Source: Kitasatospora phosalacinea (lineage in GTDB: Bacteria > Actinomycetota > Actinomycetes > Streptomycetales > Streptomycetaceae). Taken from it: a DNA stretch of 24,036 bases. A program made the position numbers and the translations under genes. Of this stretch, positions 7,290 through 16,145 are shown piece by piece; the first letter of the stretch is position 1; each line of letters begins with the position of its first letter. The DNA is taken from contig NZ_JNYE01000115.1 in assembly GCF_000717185.1 (NCBI RefSeq), positions 1 through 24,036 on the forward strand. Direction: 5' to 3'. The notes beneath the pieces were generated by a model, which was not told the origin of the DNA, did not search any database, and saw nothing but the letters and a program-made list of their open reading frames with translations.

Positions 7290-8171
7290 TCAGTCGTCGG
7301 GGAAGCGGCCCAGCAGGCGGTTGGCCTCCTCCCGGCGTTCCAGCCGGCGCAGCGCCCCCTTGGAACGGGCGGCCGCCGCCGTCGCCAGGGCGTGCCCCAG
7401 GGCCACCAGCGCGGTCGGCGAGTCGGCGAACGACGGGCCGCCGGTGGCCGCGGTCAGCGTCCGGTCGGCGAGCGGGGCGACCGGCGAGCCGTGGCCGTCC
7501 ACGACGGCCACCAGCGGCACGCCGCGGTGGCGCAGCGCCCGGGCGGCCCGCAGGGTCCAGCGGTCGTAGCGGCGCACCGAGTAGACCACCGCCACGTCCC
7601 GGGGGCCCGCGTCGGCCAGTGCCTCCACCGCGCGGTCGGTGCCGCCGTCCAGCAGGACGACCCGGCCGAGCACGCTCCCCAGGTCGGCCGCCAGCAGGTG
7701 GGCCAGGCCCCGGCTGCGGCCCGTGCCCAGGACGAAACGCTGCCGTGCCGCCAGCAGGGAGCGCGCGGCGGCGTCCAGCGTGCCGTCGTCGGCGGCCCCG
7801 TCCAGGGTGGCGGCGACGTTCGCGGCCTCCCGTTCGGCCATCCGCCGGTTCAGGCCCGGGAGTTGGGCCGGACGCAGCCGGGCCCGGAACCGCTCCTGCG
7901 GGGCGGCCAGTTCCCCGTCCAGCCGTTCGGTGACCCGGGCCTGCAGCTCGCCCAGGTCGTAGAACCCGGCCGCGCGCACCAGCCGGTGCAGGTCGCAGCC
8001 TCCGGCGCCGGCCTCGGCCAGCAGCGCGGTCGGCGGGCGCAGCACCGAGTCGGGCCAGTCGGCGAGCATGACCCGGGCCAACCGCTCCTCGGTGCCGCCG
8101 AGTTCGGCCGCGGCGTCGGCCAGCGTCACGGCCGGTTCGGACCAGGCGGAGGCGTAGCCGGCGGCCGTCAT
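7290..8171 (-). CDS. MurR/RpiR family regulator with divergent SIS domain
   Basis: A 293-residue cytoplasmic protein. Residues about 15-85 resemble the RpiR-type helix-turn-helix (VRAAGFYDLGELQARV corresponds to the usual RF-x-LGF-x-G-x-x-ELR block), though the recognition helix is unusual (CDLHRLVRAAGF). Residues about 135-265 form a SIS fold: FVLGTGRSRGLAHLLAADLG then DVAVVYSVRRYDRWTLRAARAL. The second SIS loop normally reads S-x-S/T-G-x-T to hold a sugar phosphate; here it is SVRRYDR, so that pocket looks lost. The ATG at 8171 has GGGAG nine bases upstream. It is the first gene of the peptidase block and divergent from an XRE-cupin regulator, so control of this block is likely. Effector unknown; a peptide or amino acid is possible (inference). 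Confidence 0.8.
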   Translation of the reverse strand: MTAAGYASAWSEPAVTLADAAAELGGTEERLARVMLADWPDSVLRPPTALLAEAGAGGCDLHRLVRAAGFYDLGELQARVTERLDGELAAPQERFRARLRPAQLPGLNRRMAEREAANVAATLDGAADDGTLDAAARSLLAARQRFVLGTGRSRGLAHLLAADLGSVLGRVVLLDGGTDRAVEALADAGPRDVAVVYSVRRYDRWTLRAARALRHRGVPLVAVVDGHGSPVAPLADRTLTAATGGPSFADSPTALVALGHALATAAAARSKGALRRLERREEANRLLGRFPDD

Positions 8172-8321
8172 CGGCCGCTCCCGGCGGGCCGGGCCGGGCG
8201 GAGGGTGCGGTTCACGGCGTACTCCCTGGTGGCGAGGCGGAGCGGGACCGGTAGCGTGCTGGGCGCCCGGCCGCGGTGGACGGCGGGCGTCCGAACGGAC
8301 GGGACGGGGGAGGGGGAGACA
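8172..8321. promoter_or_regulatory. divergent intergenic region between the RpiR-type and XRE-cupin genes
   Basis: These 150 bp must hold the start signals of two divergent regulator genes. I see a ribosome-binding site on each side (GGGAG before ATG 8171 on the minus strand; GGGGGAGGGGGAG before GTG 8322). TAGCGT at 8252-8257 fits a plus-strand -10 element, but no good -35 is present. No clear long palindrome stands out. Confidence 0.35.
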
Positions 8322-8978
8322 GTGGAACCGGGACGGTACGCGGCGGACGACGGGACGGGTGCCGCCGACGCGCGCGAGGACGGCGCGGCGGCCCGCCTCG
8401 GCGAGCGGTTGCACGCGGCCCGGGCCCGCCTGCAGCTCACCCTGGACGGGGTGGCGCAGCGCAGCGGCCTGTCGCGCAGCTTCCTCAGCCGCCTGGAGGC
8501 CGGTGACGCGAACCCCACGCTGCGGACCCTGGAACGGGTCGCCGAGGCGGTGCAGACGCCGCTGTCGGTGCTGCTGGGCGGTGCCCCCGCGGCGGCCCGG
8601 CCGCCCGGGCCGCCGTCCCCGTCGTCCGAGGTGGTGCACCGTCCGCGCCGCGAGCCCCGGGCGTGGCCGCCGGGGGAGGGGCGGACCTTCCCGCTGACCC
8701 CGGTCGGGGCGCGCCGCTTCGAGGCGGTGCTCGCCGAGGGCACCCCGGCCCACCACGCCTTCCCCACCTCCCACCCGGGCCAGGAGCTGTGCGTGGTGCT
8801 CGCCGGCCGCGTCGCCGCCGAGGTCGGCGGCGAACGCTTCGAGCTGGAGGCCGGCGAGGCGCTGCACTACGATGCCGGCGTCGCGCACCGCCTGACCGCG
8901 CTGGACCCGCGGGGCCGCTACCTGCTCGTGGTGGCCGGGCCCGGGGCCGCCGCCGCGGCGGACCCGCGGCGGCCCTGA
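8322..8978 (+). CDS. XRE family regulator with C-terminal cupin domain
   Basis: A 218-residue cytoplasmic regulator. Residues about 25-86 form an XRE/Cro helix-turn-helix (LTLDGVAQRSGLSRSFLSRL then EAGDANPTLRTLERVAEA), and about 140-206 a single cupin barrel (HPGQELCVVLAGRVAAEVGG, FELEAGEALHYDAGVAHRL). Proteins of this layout, such as PuuR-like regulators, sense small metabolites and control amino-acid or polyamine use. The GTG start follows a strong GGGGGAG Shine-Dalgarno. The gene stands alone on the plus strand between the two minus-strand blocks and is divergent from the RpiR-type gene, so it may regulate either. An in-frame 27-bp tandem duplication crosses its stop codon, suggesting a recently changed C-terminus. 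Confidence 0.87.
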   Translation: MEPGRYAADDGTGAADAREDGAAARLGERLHAARARLQLTLDGVAQRSGLSRSFLSRLEAGDANPTLRTLERVAEAVQTPLSVLLGGAPAAARPPGPPSPSSEVVHRPRREPRAWPPGEGRTFPLTPVGARRFEAVLAEGTPAHHAFPTSHPGQELCVVLAGRVAAEVGGERFELEAGEALHYDAGVAHRLTALDPRGRYLLVVAGPGAAAAADPRRP

Positions 8979-9014
8979 GACGCGGCCGACCCGCGGCGGT
9001 CCCGGGACGCGGCC
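8961..9014. repeat. 27-bp tandem duplication across the XRE-cupin stop codon
   Basis: Copies 8961-8987 and 8988-9014 match at 24 of 27 positions, both beginning GACCCGCGGCGG and ending GACGCGGCC. The period is nine codons and keeps frame. The TGA of copy 1 (8976-8978) aligns with CGG in copy 2, so the stop arose by substitution in one copy or was lost in the other. Confidence 0.75.
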
Positions 9015-9120
9015 CGGTCCGACGGCCGGTCGACGTCCCCGGCCCGCCCGCACCGGTCCGCCGCACTGCAGGGGAAGCTCCACGCCCGCCACGGTACGAG
9101 CCGCGCCGCCGCCCGGGCGA

Positions 9121-9152
9121 TCGACGAATCGTCGAGCCCCGGGCCCGGGCCC
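9121..9152. terminator. inverted repeats in the convergent region, possible terminator
   Basis: TCGACGAATCGTCGA (9121-9135) has 7-bp arms around one base, followed by the GC palindrome GGGCCCGGGCCC. It lies between the ends of the plus-strand XRE-cupin gene and the minus-strand transporter operon, where a bidirectional terminator is expected. There is no U-tract, and the first repeat could equally be a protein-binding site. Nothing gene-like is seen in the rest of 8979-9180. Confidence 0.35.
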
Positions 9153-9180
9153 GCGACATCCGGTCCAGGCCGGCGGCGCG

Positions 9181-10194
9181 TCAGCGCACCGCCGCGGCCT
9201 CGGTGGCCACCACCCGGCGCGCCCGCGGGTGCAGGCAGGCGTGCCGGTGCGCGTCGTCGGCCGGGAGCGCGGTCAGCGCGGGCCGCCCGGCGGCGCACTC
9301 CGCGGTCGCGAAGGGGCAGCGCGGGGCGAACAGGCACCCCGGGGTGGCCGCCCGTTCGTCCAGGGCGGCGAGCGGCACCAGCCGGTCGGGCCCGGGCTCC
9401 TCCAGGCCGCGCAGCACCGGGATCGCCGACAGCAGGCACTGGGTGTAGGGGTGCACGGGCCGCTGCACGACGGTGTCGGTGGGGCCGCGTTCGATGACCT
9501 GGCCGCGGTAGATGACGTGCAGTTCGCCGCCCTCGCCGAGGTAGCGGGCGGTGGCCACGTCGTGGGTGATGAACAGCAGCGAGATGCCGAGGCGCTCGCG
9601 CAGGTCCCGCAGCAGGGACAGGATGCCCAGCCGCATCGACACGTCGATCATCGACACCGACTCGTCCGCGACCAGCGCCTCCGGGTCCACGGTCAGCGCC
9701 CGGGCGACGACGACGCGCTGGCGCTGCCCGCCGGAGAGCTGGTGCGGGTACTTGGCCAGCACGGCGGGCCGCAGGCCGACCAGTTCCAGCAGTTCGGCGG
9801 CGCGCTCGCGCTGCTGCGCGCGGGTGGCGCCGGTCTCCCGGGCGCGCATCCGCAGCGGGTCGCCGAGGATCTGGCCGACGTCCCGGGTCGGGTTGAGCGC
9901 CGAGTACGGGTCCTGGTGGATCATCTGGATCCGCCGGAAGTACGGGGCGCGCCGCCGGGCCGACAGCTTCGCCAGGTCGGTGCCGTCGACGAGCAGTTCG
10001 CCCTCGTCGAAGGTCTCCAGCCCGGTGAGGACCTTGCCCAGGGTGGTCTTGCCGCAGCCGGACTCGCCGATGAAGGAGACGGCACCGCCCCGGGGCAGGG
10101 TGAAGTCGACGCCGCGCAGGGCGTGCACCGTGCGGGTGCCGGTGAAGGCGCCGCGGCCGGTGTAGGTGCGGGTGATGTTCCTGGCCTCGATCAC
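9181..10194 (-). CDS. Opp/Dpp-type ABC transporter ATP-binding protein (DppF position)
   Basis: A 337-residue cytoplasmic ATPase, last gene of the five-gene importer operon. Walker A GESGCGKTT (43-51), Q-loop MIHQDPYSALNP (91-102), signature LSGGQRQR (153-160), Walker B ALVADE (173-178) and switch histidine H211 are intact. The oligopeptide-transporter C-terminal region is present (HPYTQCLLSAIP at 248-259, then a Cys cluster at 287-320). Position 179 is Ser where Pro is usual (DES rather than DEP), and the following SMIDVS resembles Opp-family importers that move oligosaccharides as well as peptides. The GTG start overlaps the previous ATPase stop as GTGA. Substrate is not determined by the ATPase. 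Confidence 0.92.
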   Translation of the reverse strand: MIEARNITRTYTGRGAFTGTRTVHALRGVDFTLPRGGAVSFIGESGCGKTTLGKVLTGLETFDEGELLVDGTDLAKLSARRRAPYFRRIQMIHQDPYSALNPTRDVGQILGDPLRMRARETGATRAQQRERAAELLELVGLRPAVLAKYPHQLSGGQRQRVVVARALTVDPEALVADESVSMIDVSMRLGILSLLRDLRERLGISLLFITHDVATARYLGEGGELHVIYRGQVIERGPTDTVVQRPVHPYTQCLLSAIPVLRGLEEPGPDRLVPLAALDERAATPGCLFAPRCPFATAECAAGRPALTALPADDAHRHACLHPRARRVVATEAAAVR

Positions 10195-11269
10195 GGCCGT
10201 CCTCCGATCGGGTCGTCCTGGGTCCGGGGCGCCGGAACGGCGGCGGCTCGGTCTGCGGGCGCCGGCTCCGCGTGGCAGGCCCGGAACCGGCCCGGGGTCC
10301 ACTCGGACAGGGCGGGGTCGCTCTCCTCGCACACCGGCATCGCCAGCGGGCAGCGGTCCCGGAAGACGCAGCCCCGCCGGGCGAGGGTGGTGAGGTCCGG
10401 CGGCTGCCCGGGCAGCGCCCGGGCGAGGCCGGGGTCGCCGACGATCCGGGCGGTGGCACCGATCAGGGCCCGGGTGTACGGGTGCGAGGGCCGCCGCAGC
10501 AGTTCCCCGGCGGGCCCGTGCTCCACGATCCGCCCGCCGTACATCACCGCGAGCCGGTCGGCGATCTCGGAGACCACCCCCATGTCGTGGGTCACCACGA
10601 GGGTGGCGAGCCCGTTCTCGCGGTGCACGCTGCGCACGATGTCGAGCACGGCGGCCTGGGAGATCATGTCGAGCGCGGTGGTCGGCTCGTCCAGGACCAG
10701 CACCTCGGCGTTGAGGACCAGGGCGAGCACGATGCCGATCCGCTGGCGCATGCCGCCGGACAGCTCGTGCTGGTAGGAGTCCAGCACCCGGTCGGCGTCC
10801 AGGCCCATCCGTTCGCACAGGTCCCCGGCCCGGCGCACCAGGCCGCGCAGGTCCTCGACCTCGTGGGAGCGGCCGAGGTCCAGCAGCTGCTTCCCCACGG
10901 TCTTCAGCGGGTTGAGCGAGTTCTGCGAGGCCTGGAAGACGTAGCCGAGCGCGCTGCCCCGGGTGCGGCGCAGCCGTCGCCCGGTCAGCCGGGTGACGTC
11001 GCCGACGCCCGCCACCTCGACGCTCCCGGTGGTGATCCGGCCCGGGGCGGGGACGGCGTTGAGCAGGGAGAGCGCCAGCGTGGACTTGCCGGAGCCGGAC
11101 TCGCCGACCAGGCCGGTGATCTCACCGGCCCGCAGGTCCAGCGAGGCGTGCGAGACGGCGGGCAGGTCGCCGTGCTCGGTGCGGTAGACGACCGTCAGGT
11201 CGCGGATCTCGACCTCGGCCGGGCGGGCCCCGGCCGTGGCGGCCCCGTCGTGGTGGGGCGTCGGATCGG

Positions 11270-11273
<4 letters not shown>
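10191..11273 (-). CDS. Opp/Dpp-type ABC transporter ATP-binding protein (DppD position)
   Basis: A 360-residue cytoplasmic ATPase that pairs with the next ATPase to power the two permeases. Walker A GESGSGKST (57-65), Q114 in VFQASQNSLNP, signature LSGGMRQR (171-178), Walker B VLVLDEP (191-197) and H229 in VVTHD are all present. The C-terminal oligopeptide-type extension (HPYTRALIGA at 264-273; cysteines at 302, 308, 315 and 333) is complete. The ATG start overlaps the upstream permease stop as ATGA, and the gene overlaps the downstream ATPase as GTGA, so translation of the operon is coupled. The first 20 residues are low-complexity and not conserved. Confidence 0.93.
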
Positions 11274-12153
<880 letters not shown>

Positions 12154-12157
<4 letters not shown>

Positions 12158-13146
12158 CGCCTCACCCGGGGGTCGATCACCGAGTACAGCAGCTCGGCGA
12201 GGATGTTGGCGACCACGATGGTCACCGTGATCAGCAGGAAGGCGCCGCCCATCAGCGGGTAGTCCCGGTTGCCGATGCTCTTGAGCAGCAGGTTGCCCAG
12301 GCCCGGGTAGTCGAAGACGTCCTCGATCAGCACCGAGCCGGCGAACATGTGGCCGACCGACAGGGCGAGCGTGGTGAACAGCGGCAGCACGGCGTTGCGG
12401 CCGATGTAGCGCATCCGGGTGGCCGGGGCGATGCCGCGCAGTTCGGCGGCGAGGATGAAGTCGTCGCCGAGCACGGAGGCCACGCTGGACTTCATGGTCA
12501 GCAGCCAACTGCCGTAGCCGAGCAGCGCGTAGGTGGCCACCGGCAGCACCGCGTGGGTGGCCACCGAGCCGAGGTACTCGGCGGTGAAGCCGGGCGCGAT
12601 GGTGACGTCACTGGTGTCCCCGTAGGGCAGCACGTTCCACAGGGTGTGGAACAGGAACGCCAGCAGCAGGGCCAGCACGAAGGACGGCACGCCCGCCATC
12701 AGCGAGCCGGACAGCGACAGCAGGCCCCCGCTGCGGGAGTTGCGCCGCACGGCGGCGACCACGCCGGCCGTGCAGCCGACCAGGAAGCTGAGCAGCAGCC
12801 CGGACAGCACCGGCAGCACCGTCCAGGGCACGGCCGCGCGGATCACGTCCGTGACCGGGACGCCGCTGTAGGAGATCGACACCCCCAGGTTGCCGTGGAG
12901 CAGCTGGCCCAGGTAGCCCAGGTACTGGTCCACCAGCGGCTCGTGCGAGGTGAACCCGTACACCACGGCGACCTTGGCCCGGGCTAGTTCGGGCGGCATG
13001 CCGCCCAGTACGTACCCCTCGTAGGCGGCGTCGCCGGGGTTGCCCGGCAGGGCGTGGACGAGGAAGAAGGTGAAGGTGGCGACGGTGAACACCATCGTCA
13101 GGCCGGCGGCCAGCTTGGCCGCCAGCCGGAGGAGGAAGCCCTTCAT
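12154..13146 (-). CDS. Opp/Dpp-type ABC transporter permease (DppB position)
   Basis: A 330-residue inner-membrane permease with the DppB/OppB N-terminus: first helix at about 12-32 ending in FFLVHALPGNP, then a long periplasm-facing loop with GNLGVSISYSGVPV (85-98). Further helices lie near 107-133, 143-170, 195-215, 252-276 and 300-322. The EAA-type loop is AAELRGIAPATRMRYIGRNA (233-252). The gene begins six bases after the lipoprotein stop; its Shine-Dalgarno is weak (AAGAAG over the lysine codons of the previous gene), so its translation probably depends on that of the lipoprotein. It ends in an ATGA overlap with the second permease. Confidence 0.93.
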
Positions 13147-13152
13147 CCGCGG

Positions 13153-14982
13153 CTACTTCTTCTTGGGCTGGACGTAGCCCTGCATCATCCACACCCCGGG
13201 CGAGTTGCTCAGCAGGCCGTCCTGACCGGACTTCGGGAAGTCGGTGAACCGCTTGTCGTTCACGAACTGCACGTTGGTGTAGTCCCAGATCTGGATCACC
13301 GGCACCTGCTGGTTGGAGAGCAGGGCCAGCTGCTGGACGATCTCCTTCTGCTCCTCCGGCTCGAGGACGGTCAGCTTCGCGGTCAGCTCGCCGGGGTTGA
13401 CGGTCGCGCCGTCGAGGGTGAAGGACGCCGGGGTGTTGAGCCAGTTGCCCGAGCCCCGGCCGGACTTGTGCGTGACGGTGGCGCCGATCGCGGTGAAGCC
13501 GTCGTCCGCACCGTACAGGCGCTGGAAGGCGGCGTCGGTGCCGGGGCCCAGGGCGGTCAGCCAGAAGCCGACCGGGTACTTGCCGTCCGCCATCTCCTTC
13601 TTGTAGGTGCTGAAGTCGGCGGTCAGCGCGGTCTTGGTCGGGATGCCGAAGGCGGTCAGCTGGTTGGCGACGACGGTGCCGCCGGCGATCCAGTCGCTGA
13701 AGCCGTTGACGGTCTGCAGCGTGATGGTCCACGGCGTGCCGTCCGGCAGGTGCCAGGTGCCGTCCTTCTTGGTGAGTCCGGCCCGCTGGAGGAGCTCGGC
13801 GGCCTTGGCCTCGTCGTGCCGGTACGGGTCGAGCCCGGCCTGCTGCTCGGGGGTGAGCCACTTCTCGGCGACCTTGTCGATCAGGCCGGTCGTGGCCTTC
13901 GAGGGGGTGCCGCCGACCGGCTGGCCGACCTTGGTGACGGCCTCGCGGTCGATGACGTGCGCGAGGGCCTGGCGGACCTCCACCTTGTCGAACGGGGCGA
14001 CGCCCTGGTTGAAGGCGATCGCCGCGTCCACGTAGTTGATGGCGTCGACGCGCTGGTTGCCCGCCTTCAGGATGCGCTGGAGCACGTTGTCGGGGATGGC
14101 GGTGAACGGCGCGGCGTCCAGCTCGCCGTTGGTCATGTAGCTCCAGATCTGCTCGTTGCCGGTGTAGTTGCGCACCACCACCTGCTTGGGGCCGATCTTG
14201 TCCGCCGCGAAGAAGTGCGGGTTGCGGTCGAGCACCGCCGAGCCCGGGTTGACCCGGGTGATGACGAACGGACCGGCCGAGACGTCCTTGGCGGGGGCGA
14301 ACGCGGAGACCTTCTTGCCGATCTCGCCGAGCCTGTCGACGGCGGCCTTCGCGGCGTCGGCCCGCGCGGGGTCGGCGCTCTGGCTGGCGTGGATCACGTC
14401 CCAGACGTCGGCGGGCAGCAGGGAGCCGTACACCGAGGCGGGGACGATCTTCTGGGTGAGCACCAGGCGCGGGAACTGGATGTTCTTCGCCCCGGGCACC
14501 TGGCTGATCTCGTAGGTGTGCGGCGCGGTCTCCTCGACCTCCGCGACGTCCAGGCCCTGGGTGAGCAGGCCGGCCCCGACGGTGGCCGAGCCCTGGGTGA
14601 GCGCGATGGCCATCGACGCCCTGACGTCCTCGACGGTGACGGGCGTGCCGTCCGACCACTTGGCGTCGGGCTCCAGCTCCACCGTGATCGAGGTGTCGGT
14701 GGTCTTCCAGCTCCTGGCCAGGCCGGGGAAGAAGTCGTTCGGGTCCTGCGGGTTCTTCTTGGTGAAGCCCAGCTGCATGGTGTCGTAGCCGAGGAAGGTG
14801 TTGCCGGCGGCGTTGAACGGGTTCATCGGGGCGCCGGCCGAGATCGGGTGGTTGCCGTCGATGGTGGTGAACGTTCCGCCCCCGGCGGAGTCCGAGGACC
14901 CCGCGCCGGGAGAGCAGGCCGCGGTGCCGCCGAGCAGGAGGGCAGCCGCGAGGGGGAGGGCGGCGCGTCTGGCGTTCTTCAT
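13153..14982 (-). CDS. family 5 solute-binding lipoprotein of the ABC importer
   Basis: A 609-residue extracellular substrate-binding protein anchored as a lipoprotein. The signal has a basic start, a hydrophobic core and the lipobox GGTAAC with C23 as the lipidated residue; Thr at -3 is less common. The rest matches the SBP_bac_5 (OppA/DppA) fold, for example WSDGTPVTVEDVRAS (108-122), GPFVITRVNPGS and VRQALAHVIDREAVTKV. Family members bind oligopeptides, heme, nickel chelates or oligosaccharides, and ligand choice cannot be read by eye. Divergent linkage to murQ, together with downstream murein-type peptidases, suggests muropeptides or cell-wall peptides (inference). It is first in the operon, with GGAG 11 bases before ATG and a candidate promoter at 15035-15064. 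Confidence 0.93.
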   Translation of the reverse strand: MKNARRAALPLAAALLLGGTAACSPGAGSSDSAGGGTFTTIDGNHPISAGAPMNPFNAAGNTFLGYDTMQLGFTKKNPQDPNDFFPGLARSWKTTDTSITVELEPDAKWSDGTPVTVEDVRASMAIALTQGSATVGAGLLTQGLDVAEVEETAPHTYEISQVPGAKNIQFPRLVLTQKIVPASVYGSLLPADVWDVIHASQSADPARADAAKAAVDRLGEIGKKVSAFAPAKDVSAGPFVITRVNPGSAVLDRNPHFFAADKIGPKQVVVRNYTGNEQIWSYMTNGELDAAPFTAIPDNVLQRILKAGNQRVDAINYVDAAIAFNQGVAPFDKVEVRQALAHVIDREAVTKVGQPVGGTPSKATTGLIDKVAEKWLTPEQQAGLDPYRHDEAKAAELLQRAGLTKKDGTWHLPDGTPWTITLQTVNGFSDWIAGGTVVANQLTAFGIPTKTALTADFSTYKKEMADGKYPVGFWLTALGPGTDAAFQRLYGADDGFTAIGATVTHKSGRGSGNWLNTPASFTLDGATVNPGELTAKLTVLEPEEQKEIVQQLALLSNQQVPVIQIWDYTNVQFVNDKRFTDFPKSGQDGLLSNSPGVWMMQGYVQPKKK

Positions 14983-15034
14983 GGGAGCGGGACTCCGATC
15001 GACCGGTGCACGAGGGTGCAGCTACAGTGCGCCG

Positions 15035-15064
15035 ACCGTAGGAGCCGTGACCCGCTCTCGTCAA
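15035..15064 (-). promoter_or_regulatory. candidate housekeeping promoter of the ABC importer operon
   Basis: On the minus strand TTGACG (15064-15059) and TACGGT (15040-15035) are separated by 18 bp, a good match to actinomycete sigma-70/HrdB promoters. Transcription would start near 15028, giving a leader of about 45 nucleotides before the lipoprotein ATG at 14982. The 8-bp inverted repeat at 15066-15097 abuts the -35 element. Confidence 0.55.
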
Positions 15065-15065
15065 T

Positions 15066-15097
15066 GAGTTACGCGAGAGGTTTGAAGTTCGTAACTC
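15066..15097. promoter_or_regulatory. 8-bp-arm inverted repeat, candidate operator between the importer operon and murQ
   Basis: GAGTTACG (15066-15073) and CGTAACTC (15090-15097) are exact reverse complements separated by 16 bp, so half-site centres are 24 bp apart. The repeat lies directly upstream of the -35 of the importer promoter and in the leader side of murQ, where a dimeric regulator such as the RpiR protein could control both directions. Binding is inferred, not shown. Confidence 0.45.
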
Positions 15098-15168
15098 GGC
15101 GACTTGCCCGGAGCTGGACGTTGTTGACGTCGCGACAGGTGCAAAGCAACGAGAGTGGTGTCAGATGA

Positions 15169-15183
15169 TGTTGCAAAACAACA
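15169..15183. promoter_or_regulatory. TGTTG-N5-CAACA inverted repeat just upstream of murQ
   Basis: TGTTGCAAAACAACA has perfect 5-bp arms and ends 39 bp before the murQ start codon. A related but imperfect segment, GTGCAAAGCAAC, lies at 15139-15150. Both are unusually AT-rich for this genome. This could be an operator for the RpiR-type regulator near the murQ transcription start. Confidence 0.35.
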
Positions 15184-15222
15184 AGACGGGCAGGACGATG
15201 GCAGAAACCGAGAGGACACCCG

Positions 15223-16134
15223 ATGACCCCGAGCCGTTCCGTCCGCGTCGTGTCGCCCACCGAGCGGCGCAACCCCCGCACCCTCGGCATCGACCGGGCC
15301 GACCCGCTCGACGTGCTGCGGCTGCTCAACGCCGAGGACGCCCTCGTCCCCGCAGCCGTGGCCGAGGTGCTGCCCCGGCTCGCGGTGGTGGTGGAGGCCA
15401 CCGCCGAACGGCTGCGGGCCGGCGGCCGGCTGCACTACTTCGGCGCGGGCACCTCCGGACGCACCGCCGTGGTCGACGCGGCGGAACTCGGCCCCACCTT
15501 CTCGCTGCCGTCCGGCATCGTCGTCGCCCACCACGCGGGCGGCCCGGCCGCGCTGGTCACCGCCGTCGAGGGCAGCGAGGACAGCGAGGAGCTCGGCGCC
15601 GCCGACGCCGCCGACGTGGGGCCGGGCGACGTGGCGGTGGGCGTCGCCGCCAGCGGCCGCACCCCCTACGTGGCGGGCGCGCTGGCCACCGCCCGGGCCG
15701 CCGGGGCGTTCACCGTCCTGGTCAGCGCCAACCCCGACGCGCCGCTCGCGCACCTGGCCGACGTGCACGTCGCCGTCGACACCGGTCCCGAGGCGATCGC
15801 CGGCTCCACCCGGCTCAAGGCCGCCAGCGCCCACAAGCTCGTCCTCAACGGCCTCTCCACCGCCGTGATGGTCGCGCTGGGGCGCACCTACTCCAACCTG
15901 ATGGTGGACGTCTCCGCCAGCAACGCCAAGCTGCGCGGCCGGCTGGTGACCATCCTGATGGAGGCCACCGGGCTCGACGAGGAGCGCTGCGCGCACGCCC
16001 TCGCCGGGGCGGACGGCGAACTGAAGACGGCCCTGGTCTGCCTGCTGGCCGACTGCGCGCCCGAACAGGGGCGCCGCCGCCTGGCCGCCGCCCGCGGGCG
16101 GGTGGCCGACGCCCTGGAGGCGCAGCCGATCTGA
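15223..16134 (+). CDS. murQ: N-acetylmuramic acid 6-phosphate etherase
   Basis: A 303-residue cytoplasmic lyase that splits D-lactate from MurNAc-6-phosphate, giving GlcNAc-6-phosphate. The family N-terminus (SPTERRNPRTLGIDRADPLD, 11-30) is followed by a SIS domain with HYFGAGTSGRTAVVDAAELG (71-90). The two catalytic glutamates correspond to E88 (in DAAELGPTF) and E119 (in EGSEDS), the same 31-residue spacing as E83 and E114 of E. coli MurQ. The typical SAHKLVLNGLSTAVMVALGR and SNLMVDV motifs are present, then the C-terminal helical domain. Length is normal. ATG 15223 has AGAGGA eight bases upstream. It stands alone on the plus strand, divergent from the importer operon and convergent with the second RpiR gene. 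No MurNAc kinase or PTS transporter is nearby to supply its phosphorylated substrate. Confidence 0.96.
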   Translation: MTPSRSVRVVSPTERRNPRTLGIDRADPLDVLRLLNAEDALVPAAVAEVLPRLAVVVEATAERLRAGGRLHYFGAGTSGRTAVVDAAELGPTFSLPSGIVVAHHAGGPAALVTAVEGSEDSEELGAADAADVGPGDVAVGVAASGRTPYVAGALATARAAGAFTVLVSANPDAPLAHLADVHVAVDTGPEAIAGSTRLKAASAHKLVLNGLSTAVMVALGRTYSNLMVDVSASNAKLRGRLVTILMEATGLDEERCAHALAGADGELKTALVCLLADCAPEQGRRRLAAARGRVADALEAQPI

Positions 16135-16145
16135 CGCGGGCCGGG

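Noticed and set aside
14983..15222. DasR-type (GlcNAc-responsive GntR) operator near murQ
   Set aside because: No ACTGGTCTAGACCAGT-like sequence is present; the repeats seen have different sequence and spacing.
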